Shown: positions 26,031-34,522 of the stretch, piece by piece | Layout of the letters: the number at the start of each line of letters is the position of its first letter | How positions within the stretch are numbered: the first letter of the stretch is position 1 | Source of the DNA: Pseudarthrobacter naphthalenicus | Lineage (GTDB): Bacteria > Actinomycetota > Actinomycetes > Actinomycetales > Micrococcaceae | Direction of reading: 5' to 3' | Length of the DNA stretch: 64,000 bases | NCBI RefSeq assembly: GCF_029076445.1 | Contig: NZ_JARESG010000007.1 | Span: 62,001-126,000 of the forward strand | Notes under the pieces: generated by a model | What the model was told of the DNA's origin: nothing | The model's database searches: none | Seen by the model: only the letters and a program-made list of their open reading frames with translations | Translations under genes and position numbers: made by a program

Positions 26031-26972
26031 ATGATCCCCTTCATCCTCAAACGCCTCGGCAGCGGAGTCGTAGTGCTGCTTGCCGTCTCGATCCTCACCT
26101 TTTCCCTGCTCTACGTATCGAGCGGCAGCATCGCACGGAACATCCTGGGCGACCAGGCCACACCCGAGCAGCTGGCCGTCAAGGAAGCCGAGTTGGGGCT
26201 TGACCAGCCCATCATCACGCGTTACATCAGCTGGCTGACGGACGCCCTGGGCGGCAACCTGGGTGCCTCCTGGTTCACTTCCGAACCTGTTGCCAATGCC
26301 CTGGCCACCCGCATTCCCGTGACCATGACCATGGTGGTGGTGGCCATGATCCTCATCTCCATCATCGCTACCCTCATTGGCGTGGCCGCGGCCGTCAAGC
26401 GGGGATGGGTGGACCGTGTGGTCCAGATCGGTGCCATCATCGGCGACTCGATCCCCGGGTTCGTCATCGGCATCATCCTGGTGACCATCCTGGCCATCCA
26501 GATGGGCCTGTTCCCCGCCACCAGCACCATTGCACCCGGCGTGGACGCATCCACCTGGGTGTTGTCGCTGACCCTTCCGGTGATCGCCCTGCTCATCAAC
26601 GGCGTTACCGGCGGTGCGCAGCAGATCCGCAGCGCCGTCATTAAGCAGCTCGAACGGGACTACGTCCGCACCCTGCGCAGCCGCGGCATCGGCGAGCGGG
26701 AGGTCCTGTTCAAGCACGTGCTCCGCAGCGCCGCTCCTGCCGGGCTGACCGTGCTGAGCCTCCAACTGATCGGCATGCTCGGTGGCGTCGTCATCCTCGA
26801 ATCGATCTTTGCCCTGCCCGGCATGGGCCCCATGGCTGTCACCGCTACTATCCAGAGCGACCAGCCGGTGGTCATGGGCGTCGTTATGTACACCGTCGCC
26901 GTGGTGATTGTGGTCAACCTGATTGTTGACCTGCTCAACGGCTGGCTCAACCCGAAGGTGCGTGTCTCGTGA
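26031..26972 (+). CDS. ABC transporter permease (DppB/OppB-like)
   Basis: Inner-membrane permease, 313 residues. It begins MIPFILKRLGSGVVVLLAVS, the standard DppB N-terminus, has ELGLDQPIITRYISWL before the core and the EAA loop DYVRTLRSRGIGEREVLFKHVLRSAAPA. The ATG at 26031 follows GGAGCC; an in-frame ATG at 26019 would add four residues. The stop overlaps the start of the permease-ATPase fusion gene by 4 bp. Confidence 0.94.
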   Translation: MIPFILKRLGSGVVVLLAVSILTFSLLYVSSGSIARNILGDQATPEQLAVKEAELGLDQPIITRYISWLTDALGGNLGASWFTSEPVANALATRIPVTMTMVVVAMILISIIATLIGVAAAVKRGWVDRVVQIGAIIGDSIPGFVIGIILVTILAIQMGLFPATSTIAPGVDASTWVLSLTLPVIALLINGVTGGAQQIRSAVIKQLERDYVRTLRSRGIGEREVLFKHVLRSAAPAGLTVLSLQLIGMLGGVVILESIFALPGMGPMAVTATIQSDQPVVMGVVMYTVAVVIVVNLIVDLLNGWLNPKVRVS

Positions 26973-28834
26973 CCGAGTCCGTCGAAACCTCAGCCCTCAC
27001 GCCGCCCCCAGGCAGTCCCGTACCAGGAACGTCCGGTCAGACCGGCACCGTGGTCCGGTCCTCAGCCTTCAAACGCATCCTGAAGAACCCCTTGGGTGTG
27101 GTTGCCCTGGTCATCCTGCTGGGCGTGATCCTGCTCGCAGCGTTCGCAAATGTGCTCGCGCCGTTCGACCAGAACTTCGCCAACATCTCCAAAACACTGG
27201 CCGCCCCCGACGGGGTCAACATCCTCGGTACGGACAGCTCCGGCCGCGACGTCTGGAGCCGGCTCCTTTACGGAGCCCAGCTAACGCTCCTTTCGGCGCT
27301 TCTGTGCGCCGCCGTCGCCATCCTGATCGGCCTGCCCGCCGGCCTCGTGGCCGGCTACTATGCCGGAAAGTTCGAAGCGGTGGCCAACTGGATCGTGGGC
27401 ATCCTGATGAGCCTTCCCGGCTTGATCGTGCTGATGACCATCCGTTCCGCCTTTGGCCCGTCGGTTTGGATTGCCATGATCGCTTTCGGCGTCCTGATCA
27501 GCCCGTCGTACTTCCGCCTGGTGCGCTCCGCCGTGCAGTCGGTACGCAACGAGCTTTATGTTGACGCAGCCCGCGTCTCCGGCCTTTCCGACGTCCGGAT
27601 CATCAGCCGCCACATCTTCTCCGTGGTCCGTGCTCCGATCATCATCCAGACCGCAGCCATCACCGGCGTTGCCATTGCCATCCAGTCCGCGCTGGAATTC
27701 CTGGGGCTGGGCGACCCGGCCAAGGCCACCTGGGGAGTGATGCTGAGCGAAGGCTTCAAAAACGTCTACCTCACCCCGTCCCTGCTCTTCTGGCCAGCTT
27801 TCGCCATGGCCCTGACCATCGGAGCCCTGGTCCTGCTCGGCAACGCAGTCCGCGATGCCCTTGAAGACGGCGAGAAGATCAGGCACCGCAGGAAGAAAAC
27901 GTACGCGGCCCGGGACGCGGCTGCCGCCAGCGCCGCCAAGGCAGCACGCAAGACCATTGCCGCCGTAGAGGCCGGCACGGAACACCACCTGGTCAAGGTG
28001 ACCAACCTGGGCGTCGGCTATCCGCAGGCCGACGGTTCCATCAAGAAGGTGGTGGACGACGTTTCGTTCCACGTTGACCGCGGTGAAATCCTCGGCATCG
28101 TGGGCGAGTCCGGTTCGGGCAAGTCCCAGACCGCCTTCTCGATCCTGGGCCTGCTGCCGGACACTGCACGGATCGTGGCCGGTGCCATCCAGTTCGATGG
28201 CCAGTACACGGTGGCGCCGGGGGAGGACAAAGTCAACCAGAGCCGGCTGTCCAAGCTGCGCGGCAAGCGGATTTCGTACATTCCGCAGGAACCGATGAGC
28301 AACCTGGATCCGGCCTTCACCATCGGCTACCAACTGGTCACCCCCATGGTGCGGGTCCTCGGAATTTCCAAGGCGGAAGCCACCACCCGTGCCATGAAGC
28401 TGCTCTCGGACGTTGGCATCGTCAACCCCGAGCGGACATTCAAGGCCTACCCCCACGAGGTCTCCGGCGGCATGGCCCAGCGCGTGCTGATCGCCGGTGC
28501 CATCAGCTGCGAACCGGACCTCATCATCGCGGACGAGCCCACCACTGCCCTGGACGTGACGGTGCAGGCCGATGTGCTGGACCTCATCCGCGACCTCCAG
28601 CGCCGCCTTGGCGTCGGCGTCATCCTGGTGACCCACAACTTCGGTGTGGTGGCTGACCTGTGCGACCGCGTGGTGGTCATGCAGAACGGACGCCTGGTGG
28701 AGGAAGGCCCCGTCCGGGAGATCCTGCACGAACCGAAGGAACGCTACACCCAGACGCTGCTGGCTTCCATGCTCGAAGGCAAGGAACCGATGACCATGCT
28801 GGTGCCCTCAATGGCAAAGGAGAACGTGCTGTGA
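26969..28834 (+). CDS. Fused ABC permease-ATPase (DppC-DppD in one chain)
   Basis: A 621-residue protein joining a DppC-type permease (about residues 1-300; NILGTDSSGRDVWSRLLYGAQ, coupling loop YVDAARVSGLSDVRIISRHI) to a DppD-type ATPase (about 340-621; Walker A GESGSGKSQT, signature EVSGGMAQRV, Walker B LIIADEPTTALD, H-loop THNFG). They are linked by an Ala/Lys-rich helical segment (AARDAAAASAAKAARK). GTG start, 4-bp overlap with dppB; its own stop overlaps the next ATPase. The fusion keeps permease and ATPase stoichiometry fixed. Confidence 0.93.
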   Translation: MTESVETSALTPPPGSPVPGTSGQTGTVVRSSAFKRILKNPLGVVALVILLGVILLAAFANVLAPFDQNFANISKTLAAPDGVNILGTDSSGRDVWSRLLYGAQLTLLSALLCAAVAILIGLPAGLVAGYYAGKFEAVANWIVGILMSLPGLIVLMTIRSAFGPSVWIAMIAFGVLISPSYFRLVRSAVQSVRNELYVDAARVSGLSDVRIISRHIFSVVRAPIIIQTAAITGVAIAIQSALEFLGLGDPAKATWGVMLSEGFKNVYLTPSLLFWPAFAMALTIGALVLLGNAVRDALEDGEKIRHRRKKTYAARDAAAASAAKAARKTIAAVEAGTEHHLVKVTNLGVGYPQADGSIKKVVDDVSFHVDRGEILGIVGESGSGKSQTAFSILGLLPDTARIVAGAIQFDGQYTVAPGEDKVNQSRLSKLRGKRISYIPQEPMSNLDPAFTIGYQLVTPMVRVLGISKAEATTRAMKLLSDVGIVNPERTFKAYPHEVSGGMAQRVLIAGAISCEPDLIIADEPTTALDVTVQADVLDLIRDLQRRLGVGVILVTHNFGVVADLCDRVVVMQNGRLVEEGPVREILHEPKERYTQTLLASMLEGKEPMTMLVPSMAKENVL

Positions 28835-29736
28835 CCGAAACTGTAGCCCTCAATGCCGCGGAGTCCGTCCCGGCACGCGACGGACTCCTGCGCGTGGAAA
28901 ACCTGGTGGTGGATTATGCGGGCAAGGGCTTCCGGGCCCGGAAGTTCCGCGCCCTGACGGACATCGACATTCATATCGGCCAGGGTGAGACCCTGGGCCT
29001 GGTGGGGGAGTCCGGTTCGGGCAAAACCACCCTCGGCCGCGCGGTCCTGGGCCTGGCCCCGGTCAGCGGCGGCAGGATCACCTTCGAGGGCAAGGACATC
29101 AGCCATGCCAGCCGGAAGGAGCGCCGCGTCCTGAGCCGGGACATGCAGGTGGTCTTCCAGGACCCCTACACCTCGCTGAACCCGGCCCTGGAGATCGGCG
29201 AGATCCTCGCCGAGCCCCTGGGCGTGCAGGGCATGGAAGGCACAGCGGCCAGGAAGCGTGTGCAGGAACTGCTGGACCAGGTTGGCCTGCCCTCGGACGC
29301 CATCCACCGCCTGCCGCGTGAATTCAGCGGCGGCCAGCGCCAGCGCGTAGCGATTGCCCGTGCACTGGCGCTGTCTCCCAAGCTCATCGTCTGCGACGAA
29401 CCGGTCAGTGCACTGGACCTTTCCACGCAGGCCCGCGTCCTGGATCTCTTCCTGCAGATCCAGAAGGACACCGGCGTTTCCTACCTGTTTGTCTCCCACG
29501 ACCTTGACGTGGTCCGCCACATCAGCCACCGTGTGGCCGTGATGTACCGTGGAGAGATCGTGGAGCAGGGGCCGGCAGAGGTTGTCACACGCAGCCCCGA
29601 GCACCCCTACACGCAGCGACTGCTCCTCGCCTCCCCGGTGCCGGATCCGGACCGCCAGGAGAAGCGCCGCGCTGACCGCCACCGCCTGCTCGAAGAACAG
29701 CGGCAGCAGGCCGAACAGGCCGGCGTCCCCGCCTAG
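28831..29736 (+). CDS. ABC transporter ATPase (DppF/OppF-like)
   Basis: Second ATPase of the importer, 301 residues: Walker A GESGSGKTTLGRAVLG, Q-loop VVFQDPYTSLNP, signature REFSGGQRQRVAIARAL, Walker B LIVCDEPVSALD, H-loop FVSHDLDVVRHI, and a C-terminal SPEHPYTQRLLLASP typical of the OppF class. The GTG at 28831 overlaps the fusion gene stop as GTGA; the longer in-frame ORF from 28660 is inside that gene and rejected. With the fused ATPase it makes a heterodimer. Confidence 0.95.
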   Translation: MTETVALNAAESVPARDGLLRVENLVVDYAGKGFRARKFRALTDIDIHIGQGETLGLVGESGSGKTTLGRAVLGLAPVSGGRITFEGKDISHASRKERRVLSRDMQVVFQDPYTSLNPALEIGEILAEPLGVQGMEGTAARKRVQELLDQVGLPSDAIHRLPREFSGGQRQRVAIARALALSPKLIVCDEPVSALDLSTQARVLDLFLQIQKDTGVSYLFVSHDLDVVRHISHRVAVMYRGEIVEQGPAEVVTRSPEHPYTQRLLLASPVPDPDRQEKRRADRHRLLEEQRQQAEQAGVPA

Positions 29737-29785
29737 GCCGTCCCGCAACCAACTCAACAGCAGCAAACAACAATGGAGGGCTAAC

Positions 29786-30655
29786 ATGGCCACATCAGCC
29801 AAAATTGGCGTACAGGCAATGATGCTGAAGGACAGCTTCGCCGAAGCCGGGGCATTCGAAACGCTCCGCAAGGTCAGCGAAATCGGCTACAACGCCGTCG
29901 AGATCTCCCAGATCCCGATGACGCCGGAGAACGTGGCTGAGCTGGACCGGTCCCGCACCGAACTGGGCATGGACATCGCGGCACTGTCCGTGGCCATGGA
30001 GACCCCCAAGGGACGCCCGGGCGACTCGCTGGCGGAGCACTTCGACAAGATCGTTGAGGACGCCAAGCGGCTGGACTCCAAACTGCTGCGGATCGGCATG
30101 CTGCCGTTCTCGGCCATGACCTCAATCGGGGCGGTGGTTGACTTCGCCAAACAGGCCAACGACTACGCCGAACGCCTTCAGGAGCAGGGCCTGGGCCTGT
30201 ATTACCACAACCACCACATCGAGTTCGCGAAGTTCGACGGCAAGTACATGCTGGACATCATCGCCGAGAACTCCCCGGCCATGGGCATGGAAATTGACGT
30301 GCACTGGGTCCAGCGCGGCGGCCTGGACCCGGTCCGCACCCTGGAAAAGTACGCCGGCCGCACGGCGATGGTGCACCTTAAGGACTACCGGATCGGGGTC
30401 ATGCCGGAGTCCGCACTGGGGCTCCTGGATGCCGGGGATTTCGCCGGCTTTATGACCGAGTTCAAGAACGTTGTCCAGTTCGCCGAAGTAGGCGAGGGCA
30501 ACCTTGACTTTGCCGCCATCATCCCGGCCGCGCAGGCCGCCGGCGCCGAGTACCTCCTGGTGGAACAGGACGAGCTCTACGGCCGCACCGTCTGGGAAGC
30601 GCTGCAGACCTCCTACGACAACCTCGTTGCGCTGGGCCAGTCCGAACTCTTCTAA
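29786..30655 (+). CDS. Sugar phosphate isomerase/epimerase-like TIM-barrel protein (module 2)
   Basis: 289-residue TIM-barrel metal enzyme. Motifs include GYNAVEISQIPM, YYHNHHIEFAKFDGKYMLD, MEIDVHWVQRGG, TAMVHLKDYRIG and EYLLVEQDE, supplying the Glu/Asp/His metal ligands. It is more like the inosose-dehydratase/3-keto-glycoside-lyase-type subgroup than module 1 and is not a close copy of it. GGAGGG precedes the ATG. It lies 49 bp after the transporter ATPase and 43 bp before the second Gfo/Idh gene, within the same operon. Confidence 0.9.
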   Translation: MATSAKIGVQAMMLKDSFAEAGAFETLRKVSEIGYNAVEISQIPMTPENVAELDRSRTELGMDIAALSVAMETPKGRPGDSLAEHFDKIVEDAKRLDSKLLRIGMLPFSAMTSIGAVVDFAKQANDYAERLQEQGLGLYYHNHHIEFAKFDGKYMLDIIAENSPAMGMEIDVHWVQRGGLDPVRTLEKYAGRTAMVHLKDYRIGVMPESALGLLDAGDFAGFMTEFKNVVQFAEVGEGNLDFAAIIPAAQAAGAEYLLVEQDELYGRTVWEALQTSYDNLVALGQSELF

Positions 30656-30698
30656 CCCCGTCCCCGACGACGCACCACAGAAAAAGGAGATTCAATTC

Positions 30699-31865
30699 AT
30701 GAGCAAGAAAGTACGCCTCGGCATCATCGGCCTGGGCCAGCAGGGCGGCGCCTACGCCAAGTTCATCACGGACGGACTGGTCCCCAACATGGAGATCGGC
30801 GCCATCTGCGACATCGACCCGGCCAAGAAGGAGCTTGCAGCTTCCACCTACCCGGACGTGCCCTTCTACGAGGACTACATCACCATGCTGGAAAGTGGTG
30901 ACGTGGACGCCGTCGTCACCTGCGTTCCGCACTTCCTGCACCCTGAGATGGGCATCGAGACGCTCAAGCGCAACATCCACGCCCTGGTGGAGAAGCCGGC
31001 CGGCGTGTACACCAAGCAGGTCAAGGAACTCAACGAGTTCGCTGCCACCAAGCCGGAGCTGACGTTCGGCATCATGTTCAACCAGCGCAACAACCCGCTG
31101 TACCAGAAGCTCAAGGAGATTGTGGCGAACGGCGAGATCGGCAAGATCCGCCGCACCAACTGGATCATCACCACCTGGTGGCGGCCGCAGGGCTACTACA
31201 ACTCCAGTGCGTGGCGTGCAACGTGGGGCGGCGAGGGCGGCGGCGTCCTGGTCAACCAGGCACCGCACCAGCTGGACCTGTGGCAGTGGATCTGCGGCGT
31301 GCCCAAGTCGGTGTACGCGAAGGTGGCGTTCGGCTTCCGGCGCGACATCGCCGTCGAGGATGAAGTGACGGCAGTGGTGGACTACGGCGACGGCGCAACC
31401 GGCGTTTTCGTCACGGCCACACACGATCTGACCGGCACGGACCGCTTCGAAATCCTGGGCGACCAGGGCAAGATCGTGGTCGAAAACAGCAAGACGGCCA
31501 CCGTCACCCGGCTGCACAAGCCCGAGCGCGAGCTCAGCGAAGGCATGGACATGGACGATGTCCGCAAGCTCTTTATGGGCGAGCTGAACCCGGAGCAGTA
31601 CTACACCACCGAGGTCATCGAGTTTGAGTCCGCCTGGGGTGCCCAGCACTCCGGCGTGCTGGAGAACTTCGCCGCCAACATCCTGGACGGAACCCCCCTG
31701 CTGGCCCCGGGCTCGGACGGCATCAACGGTGTGCGGCTGGCCAACGCCATCCACCTCTCCGCCTGGACCGGCAAGGAAGTGGGACTGGACTTCGACGAAA
31801 ACGAGTTCCTCGCGGAGCTCAACAAGCGCATCGCCGAAGAGGGCAAATTCCCGCAGCGCGCCTGA
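30699..31865 (+). CDS. Gfo/Idh/MocA-family oxidoreductase (module 2)
   Basis: NAD(P)-linked sugar oxidoreductase, 388 residues: Rossmann motif LGIIGLGQQGGAYAKFI, HALVEKPAGVYTKQ with the catalytic Lys, then WWRPQGYYNSSAWRATWGGE and GGVLVNQAPHQLDLWQWICG with the catalytic His. The WWRPQ.YY.S..WR.TW segment marks a subgroup distinct from inositol dehydrogenase and resembles enzymes that oxidise glycosides at C3; that comparison is from memory. AAGGAG precedes the ATG. Last gene of the transporter operon, with a terminator at 31892-31937. Confidence 0.92.
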   Translation: MSKKVRLGIIGLGQQGGAYAKFITDGLVPNMEIGAICDIDPAKKELAASTYPDVPFYEDYITMLESGDVDAVVTCVPHFLHPEMGIETLKRNIHALVEKPAGVYTKQVKELNEFAATKPELTFGIMFNQRNNPLYQKLKEIVANGEIGKIRRTNWIITTWWRPQGYYNSSAWRATWGGEGGGVLVNQAPHQLDLWQWICGVPKSVYAKVAFGFRRDIAVEDEVTAVVDYGDGATGVFVTATHDLTGTDRFEILGDQGKIVVENSKTATVTRLHKPERELSEGMDMDDVRKLFMGELNPEQYYTTEVIEFESAWGAQHSGVLENFAANILDGTPLLAPGSDGINGVRLANAIHLSAWTGKEVGLDFDENEFLAELNKRIAEEGKFPQRA

Positions 31866-31891
31866 CGCCGGGCTGAACAGCGGCACTTCGC

Positions 31892-31937
31892 GGCGGCTGC
31901 GTCCCGTTTTGGAACCTCAAAACGGGCCGCAGCCGCC
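31892..31937 (+). terminator. Terminator of the transporter/module-2 operon
   Basis: GGCGGCTGCGTCCCGTTTT pairs over about 19 bp with its complement (31919-31937) around an 8-nt loop. The left arm ends in TTTT, so the structure can act on either strand. Confidence 0.75.
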
Positions 31938-31945
31938 GTCGCGTT

Positions 31946-31966
31946 AAGCGCTTTCATCGCTAAGAT
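31946..31966 (+). promoter_or_regulatory. Leaderless promoter of the second lacI with palindrome
   Basis: AAGCGCTTTCA (31946-31956) holds the perfect core AAGCGCTT, a LacI-type operator different from the other four here. It precedes -10 TAAGAT (31961-31966), which ends 6 nt before the GTG, so transcription should begin at the start codon. Autorepression is likely. Confidence 0.6.
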
Positions 31967-31972
31967 GGGCCG

Positions 31973-33031
31973 GTGACTGAACCCAAGACCCCGGATGCCG
32001 GCACCGCTGCCGGCGCGGCCAAAAAACACGGCCGGGACGGAAAATCCAACGCAACGATTTACGACATCGCGAGGATTGCCGGCGTCAACGCCTCCACGGT
32101 TTCACGGGCACTCAGCAAGCCCGGCCGGGTGAGTCCCAAAACTCAGAAGCTGATCGAGGATGCGGCCGCCGAGCTGAACTACCACGTGAACCCGTTTGCC
32201 CGCGCCCTTCCCACCGGGAAGACAAACACCTTCGGCCTGATCGTCGCGGACATCACCAACCCCACCTTCTTCGACATTATCCGCGGCGCGGAAACCACCG
32301 CGACGGACCGTGACTACACCCTGGTGCTTGCCGAATCGGCCGAGTCCCCGGCAACGGAACTGACCGCCGCCCGCCGCCTGATGGCCACCGTGGACGGCCT
32401 CATCCTGGCGAGCCCCCGCATGGACGACGACAATATCCGCGCCCTGGCCCGGGACAAGCCGGTAGTGGTCATCAACCGCGAAGTGGAGGGTGTGCCGTGC
32501 GTAGTGCCGGACGTGCACAAGGGGCTCAGCGAGGCAGTCCGCAGCCTGGCCGGGAACGGCCACCACAAGATCGCCTACGTTGCGGGGCCGCCGGAGTCCT
32601 GGATGTCCGAGCGGCGCTGGGAAGGCGTGCAGGCGGCCAGCGAATGGTCCCGGCTCGAGGCAGTCCGGCTGGAATCCACCAAACCAACGGTCGACGGCGG
32701 CCGGCAGACGGCGCGTGATGTCCGCGCCAGCGGTGCCACGGCAGTGCTGACATACAACGATCTTCTGGCGATTGGCCTCATGCAGGAACTCCAGGCCGCC
32801 GGGATATCGGTGCCGGACCAGATCAGCATCGTTGGCTTCGATGACATCTTCGGTGCGGACTTCACGACGCCGCCACTGACCACCGTGCGTTCGCCGCTGG
32901 GGGAGTGCGGCGCCGGCGCCGCCACCCGCCTCCTGGATCTGCTGCACGGAACCGGCGAACCGGCCGGCACCCTGAGTGTGGAGACGGAGCTTGTCCTCCG
33001 CGGTTCGAGCGGACGGATGCTGTCCGCCTGA
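31973..33031 (+). CDS. LacI-family regulator (hexuronate region)
   Basis: 352-residue repressor. HTH ATIYDIARIAGVNASTVSRA, hinge HVNPFARALPTGKT, effector domain with FGLIVADITNPTFFDIIRGAE, TYNDLLAIGLMQ and IVGFDDIFGADFTTPPLTTV. A 24-residue disordered Ala/Lys N-terminal tail precedes the HTH. No Shine-Dalgarno sequence precedes the GTG; a -10 lies 6 nt away, so it is probably leaderless. It sits between the transporter operon and uxaC and may control both, or only itself. Confidence 0.92.
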   Translation: MTEPKTPDAGTAAGAAKKHGRDGKSNATIYDIARIAGVNASTVSRALSKPGRVSPKTQKLIEDAAAELNYHVNPFARALPTGKTNTFGLIVADITNPTFFDIIRGAETTATDRDYTLVLAESAESPATELTAARRLMATVDGLILASPRMDDDNIRALARDKPVVVINREVEGVPCVVPDVHKGLSEAVRSLAGNGHHKIAYVAGPPESWMSERRWEGVQAASEWSRLEAVRLESTKPTVDGGRQTARDVRASGATAVLTYNDLLAIGLMQELQAAGISVPDQISIVGFDDIFGADFTTPPLTTVRSPLGECGAGAATRLLDLLHGTGEPAGTLSVETELVLRGSSGRMLSA

Positions 33032-33059
33032 CCACCCGAGGGCGGCCGCAAGCTTCACT

Positions 33060-33109
33060 TGGCAATTTTTGGCAACCGGTTGACAAAAGCGGGGACCAGG
33101 CCGGATTAT
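33060..33109 (+). promoter_or_regulatory. Promoter with LacI operator over -35 (uxaC), leaderless
   Basis: Half-site TGGCAA at 33060-33065, then the full operator TGGCAACCGGTTGACA (33070-33085) exactly 10 bp further. Its right half TTGACA is a consensus -35; -10 GATTAT lies at 33104-33109 (18-bp spacer). The uxaC ATG begins 6 nt after the -10 and has no Shine-Dalgarno sequence. Confidence 0.85.
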
Positions 33110-33115
33110 TGACCT

Positions 33116-34522
33116 ATGTCACAGTCGATTGCTGCCAACCCAGACAGGCTCCTGCCCGCGGATCCAGGAACGCGCAGCATCGCGCGCGACCTTCTTCAGC
33201 GCGTCCAGGACCTCCCCATCATCTCCCCGCACGGCCACGTTGACGCTGCTGTCATCGAAAACAACACCTCCTTTCCTGATCCGGCGGCGCTGCTGGTCAG
33301 CCCGGACCACTACGTCACCCGGCTGATCCACGCCAGCGGCGTCCCCCTGGACAAGCTCCGCGCGGGCGGAACCAGCACGCCCGAATCAAGGGATATCTGG
33401 CGCACCTTCGTTGCAGCGTGGCCGCTTTTCGAGGGCACGGCGTCCGGCTACTGGCTGCGCACCCAGTTCGACAGCGTCTTCGAGCTGGGCGCAGACCTCG
33501 GCGAGATGTCCGCTGACGCAAGCTACGACGCCATTGCCGCCAAGCTGGTTGAGCCCGGGTTCCGTCCGCGCCAGCTTTTCAAGGACTTCAACATCGAGGT
33601 CCTGGCCACCACCGACGATCCACTGGACAACCTGGCCAGCCATAAGGCGATCGCCGAGGACCCGACCTTCGCCGGCCGGGTCCTGCCGACGTTCCGCCCG
33701 GACCAGTACCTGAACATCGCGCACCCCGCCTGGGGCGCCAACGTGGACCGGCTGATCGACGCCGCCGGCGACGGCGCCACCGGCTACAGCGCCTATATCA
33801 CGGCCCTGGAGAACCGCCGCCGGTACTTCGTGGAGCACGGCGCCGTCTCCGCCGACCACGGCGTGGCCACCCCCGCCACGCTGAAGCTGGAGCGTGCCGA
33901 GGCTGAGCGGATCTTCGAACTCGCCCGGGCCGGGAAGGCCACTGCTGAGGACCGCAACACCTTCGAAGCCCACATGATGTACGAGATGGGCCGCATGTCG
34001 GTGGAGGACGGGCTGGTCATGACCATCCACCCGGGCTCCTTCCGCAACCACCACACGCCCACGTTCGAGGCATTCGGCGCCGACACCGGCCATGACATCC
34101 CATACGCCGTGAACTACACCGAGGCCATCCGCCCGCTGCTGCAGGACTTCGGCACGGCGAAGGACTTCCACCTGGTGCTGTTCACGCTGGACGAGACCGT
34201 GTTCTCCCGCGAACTCGCGCCCCTGGCGGGTTTCTACCCGTCCGTCTACCTTGGTGCACCGTGGTGGTTCCTGGACGCTCCCGATGCGATGCTGCGCTTC
34301 CGCTCCGCCGTCACGGAGACCACCGGGTTCTCCCGCTCCTCCGGCTTCATCGATGACACCCGCGCCTTCTGCTCCATCCCCGCCCGCCACGACGCATCCC
34401 GCCGGATCGAAGCCGCTTTCCTGGCCCGGCTCGTGGCCGAGCACCGTGTCAGTGAGGACCGTGCCCACGAAATTATCGTGGACATCGTCGATTCGTCCCC
34501 GCGAAGGGTATTCAAACTGTGA
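33116..34522 (+). CDS. uxaC: Glucuronate isomerase
   Basis: Isomerises D-glucuronate to D-fructuronate (or galacturonate to tagaturonate), the entry to hexuronate catabolism. The 468-residue amidohydrolase-fold protein has ISPHGHVDAAVIENNTSF with the paired His, FNIEVLATTDDPLDNLA, MTIHPGSFRNHH and APWWFLDAPDAMLRFR, ending in DSSPRRVFKL. Length is typical. It is coupled by a 4-bp overlap to the dehydrogenase downstream and driven by the LacI-controlled promoter at 33060-33109. Confidence 0.95.
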   Translation: MSQSIAANPDRLLPADPGTRSIARDLLQRVQDLPIISPHGHVDAAVIENNTSFPDPAALLVSPDHYVTRLIHASGVPLDKLRAGGTSTPESRDIWRTFVAAWPLFEGTASGYWLRTQFDSVFELGADLGEMSADASYDAIAAKLVEPGFRPRQLFKDFNIEVLATTDDPLDNLASHKAIAEDPTFAGRVLPTFRPDQYLNIAHPAWGANVDRLIDAAGDGATGYSAYITALENRRRYFVEHGAVSADHGVATPATLKLERAEAERIFELARAGKATAEDRNTFEAHMMYEMGRMSVEDGLVMTIHPGSFRNHHTPTFEAFGADTGHDIPYAVNYTEAIRPLLQDFGTAKDFHLVLFTLDETVFSRELAPLAGFYPSVYLGAPWWFLDAPDAMLRFRSAVTETTGFSRSSGFIDDTRAFCSIPARHDASRRIEAAFLARLVAEHRVSEDRAHEIIVDIVDSSPRRVFKL

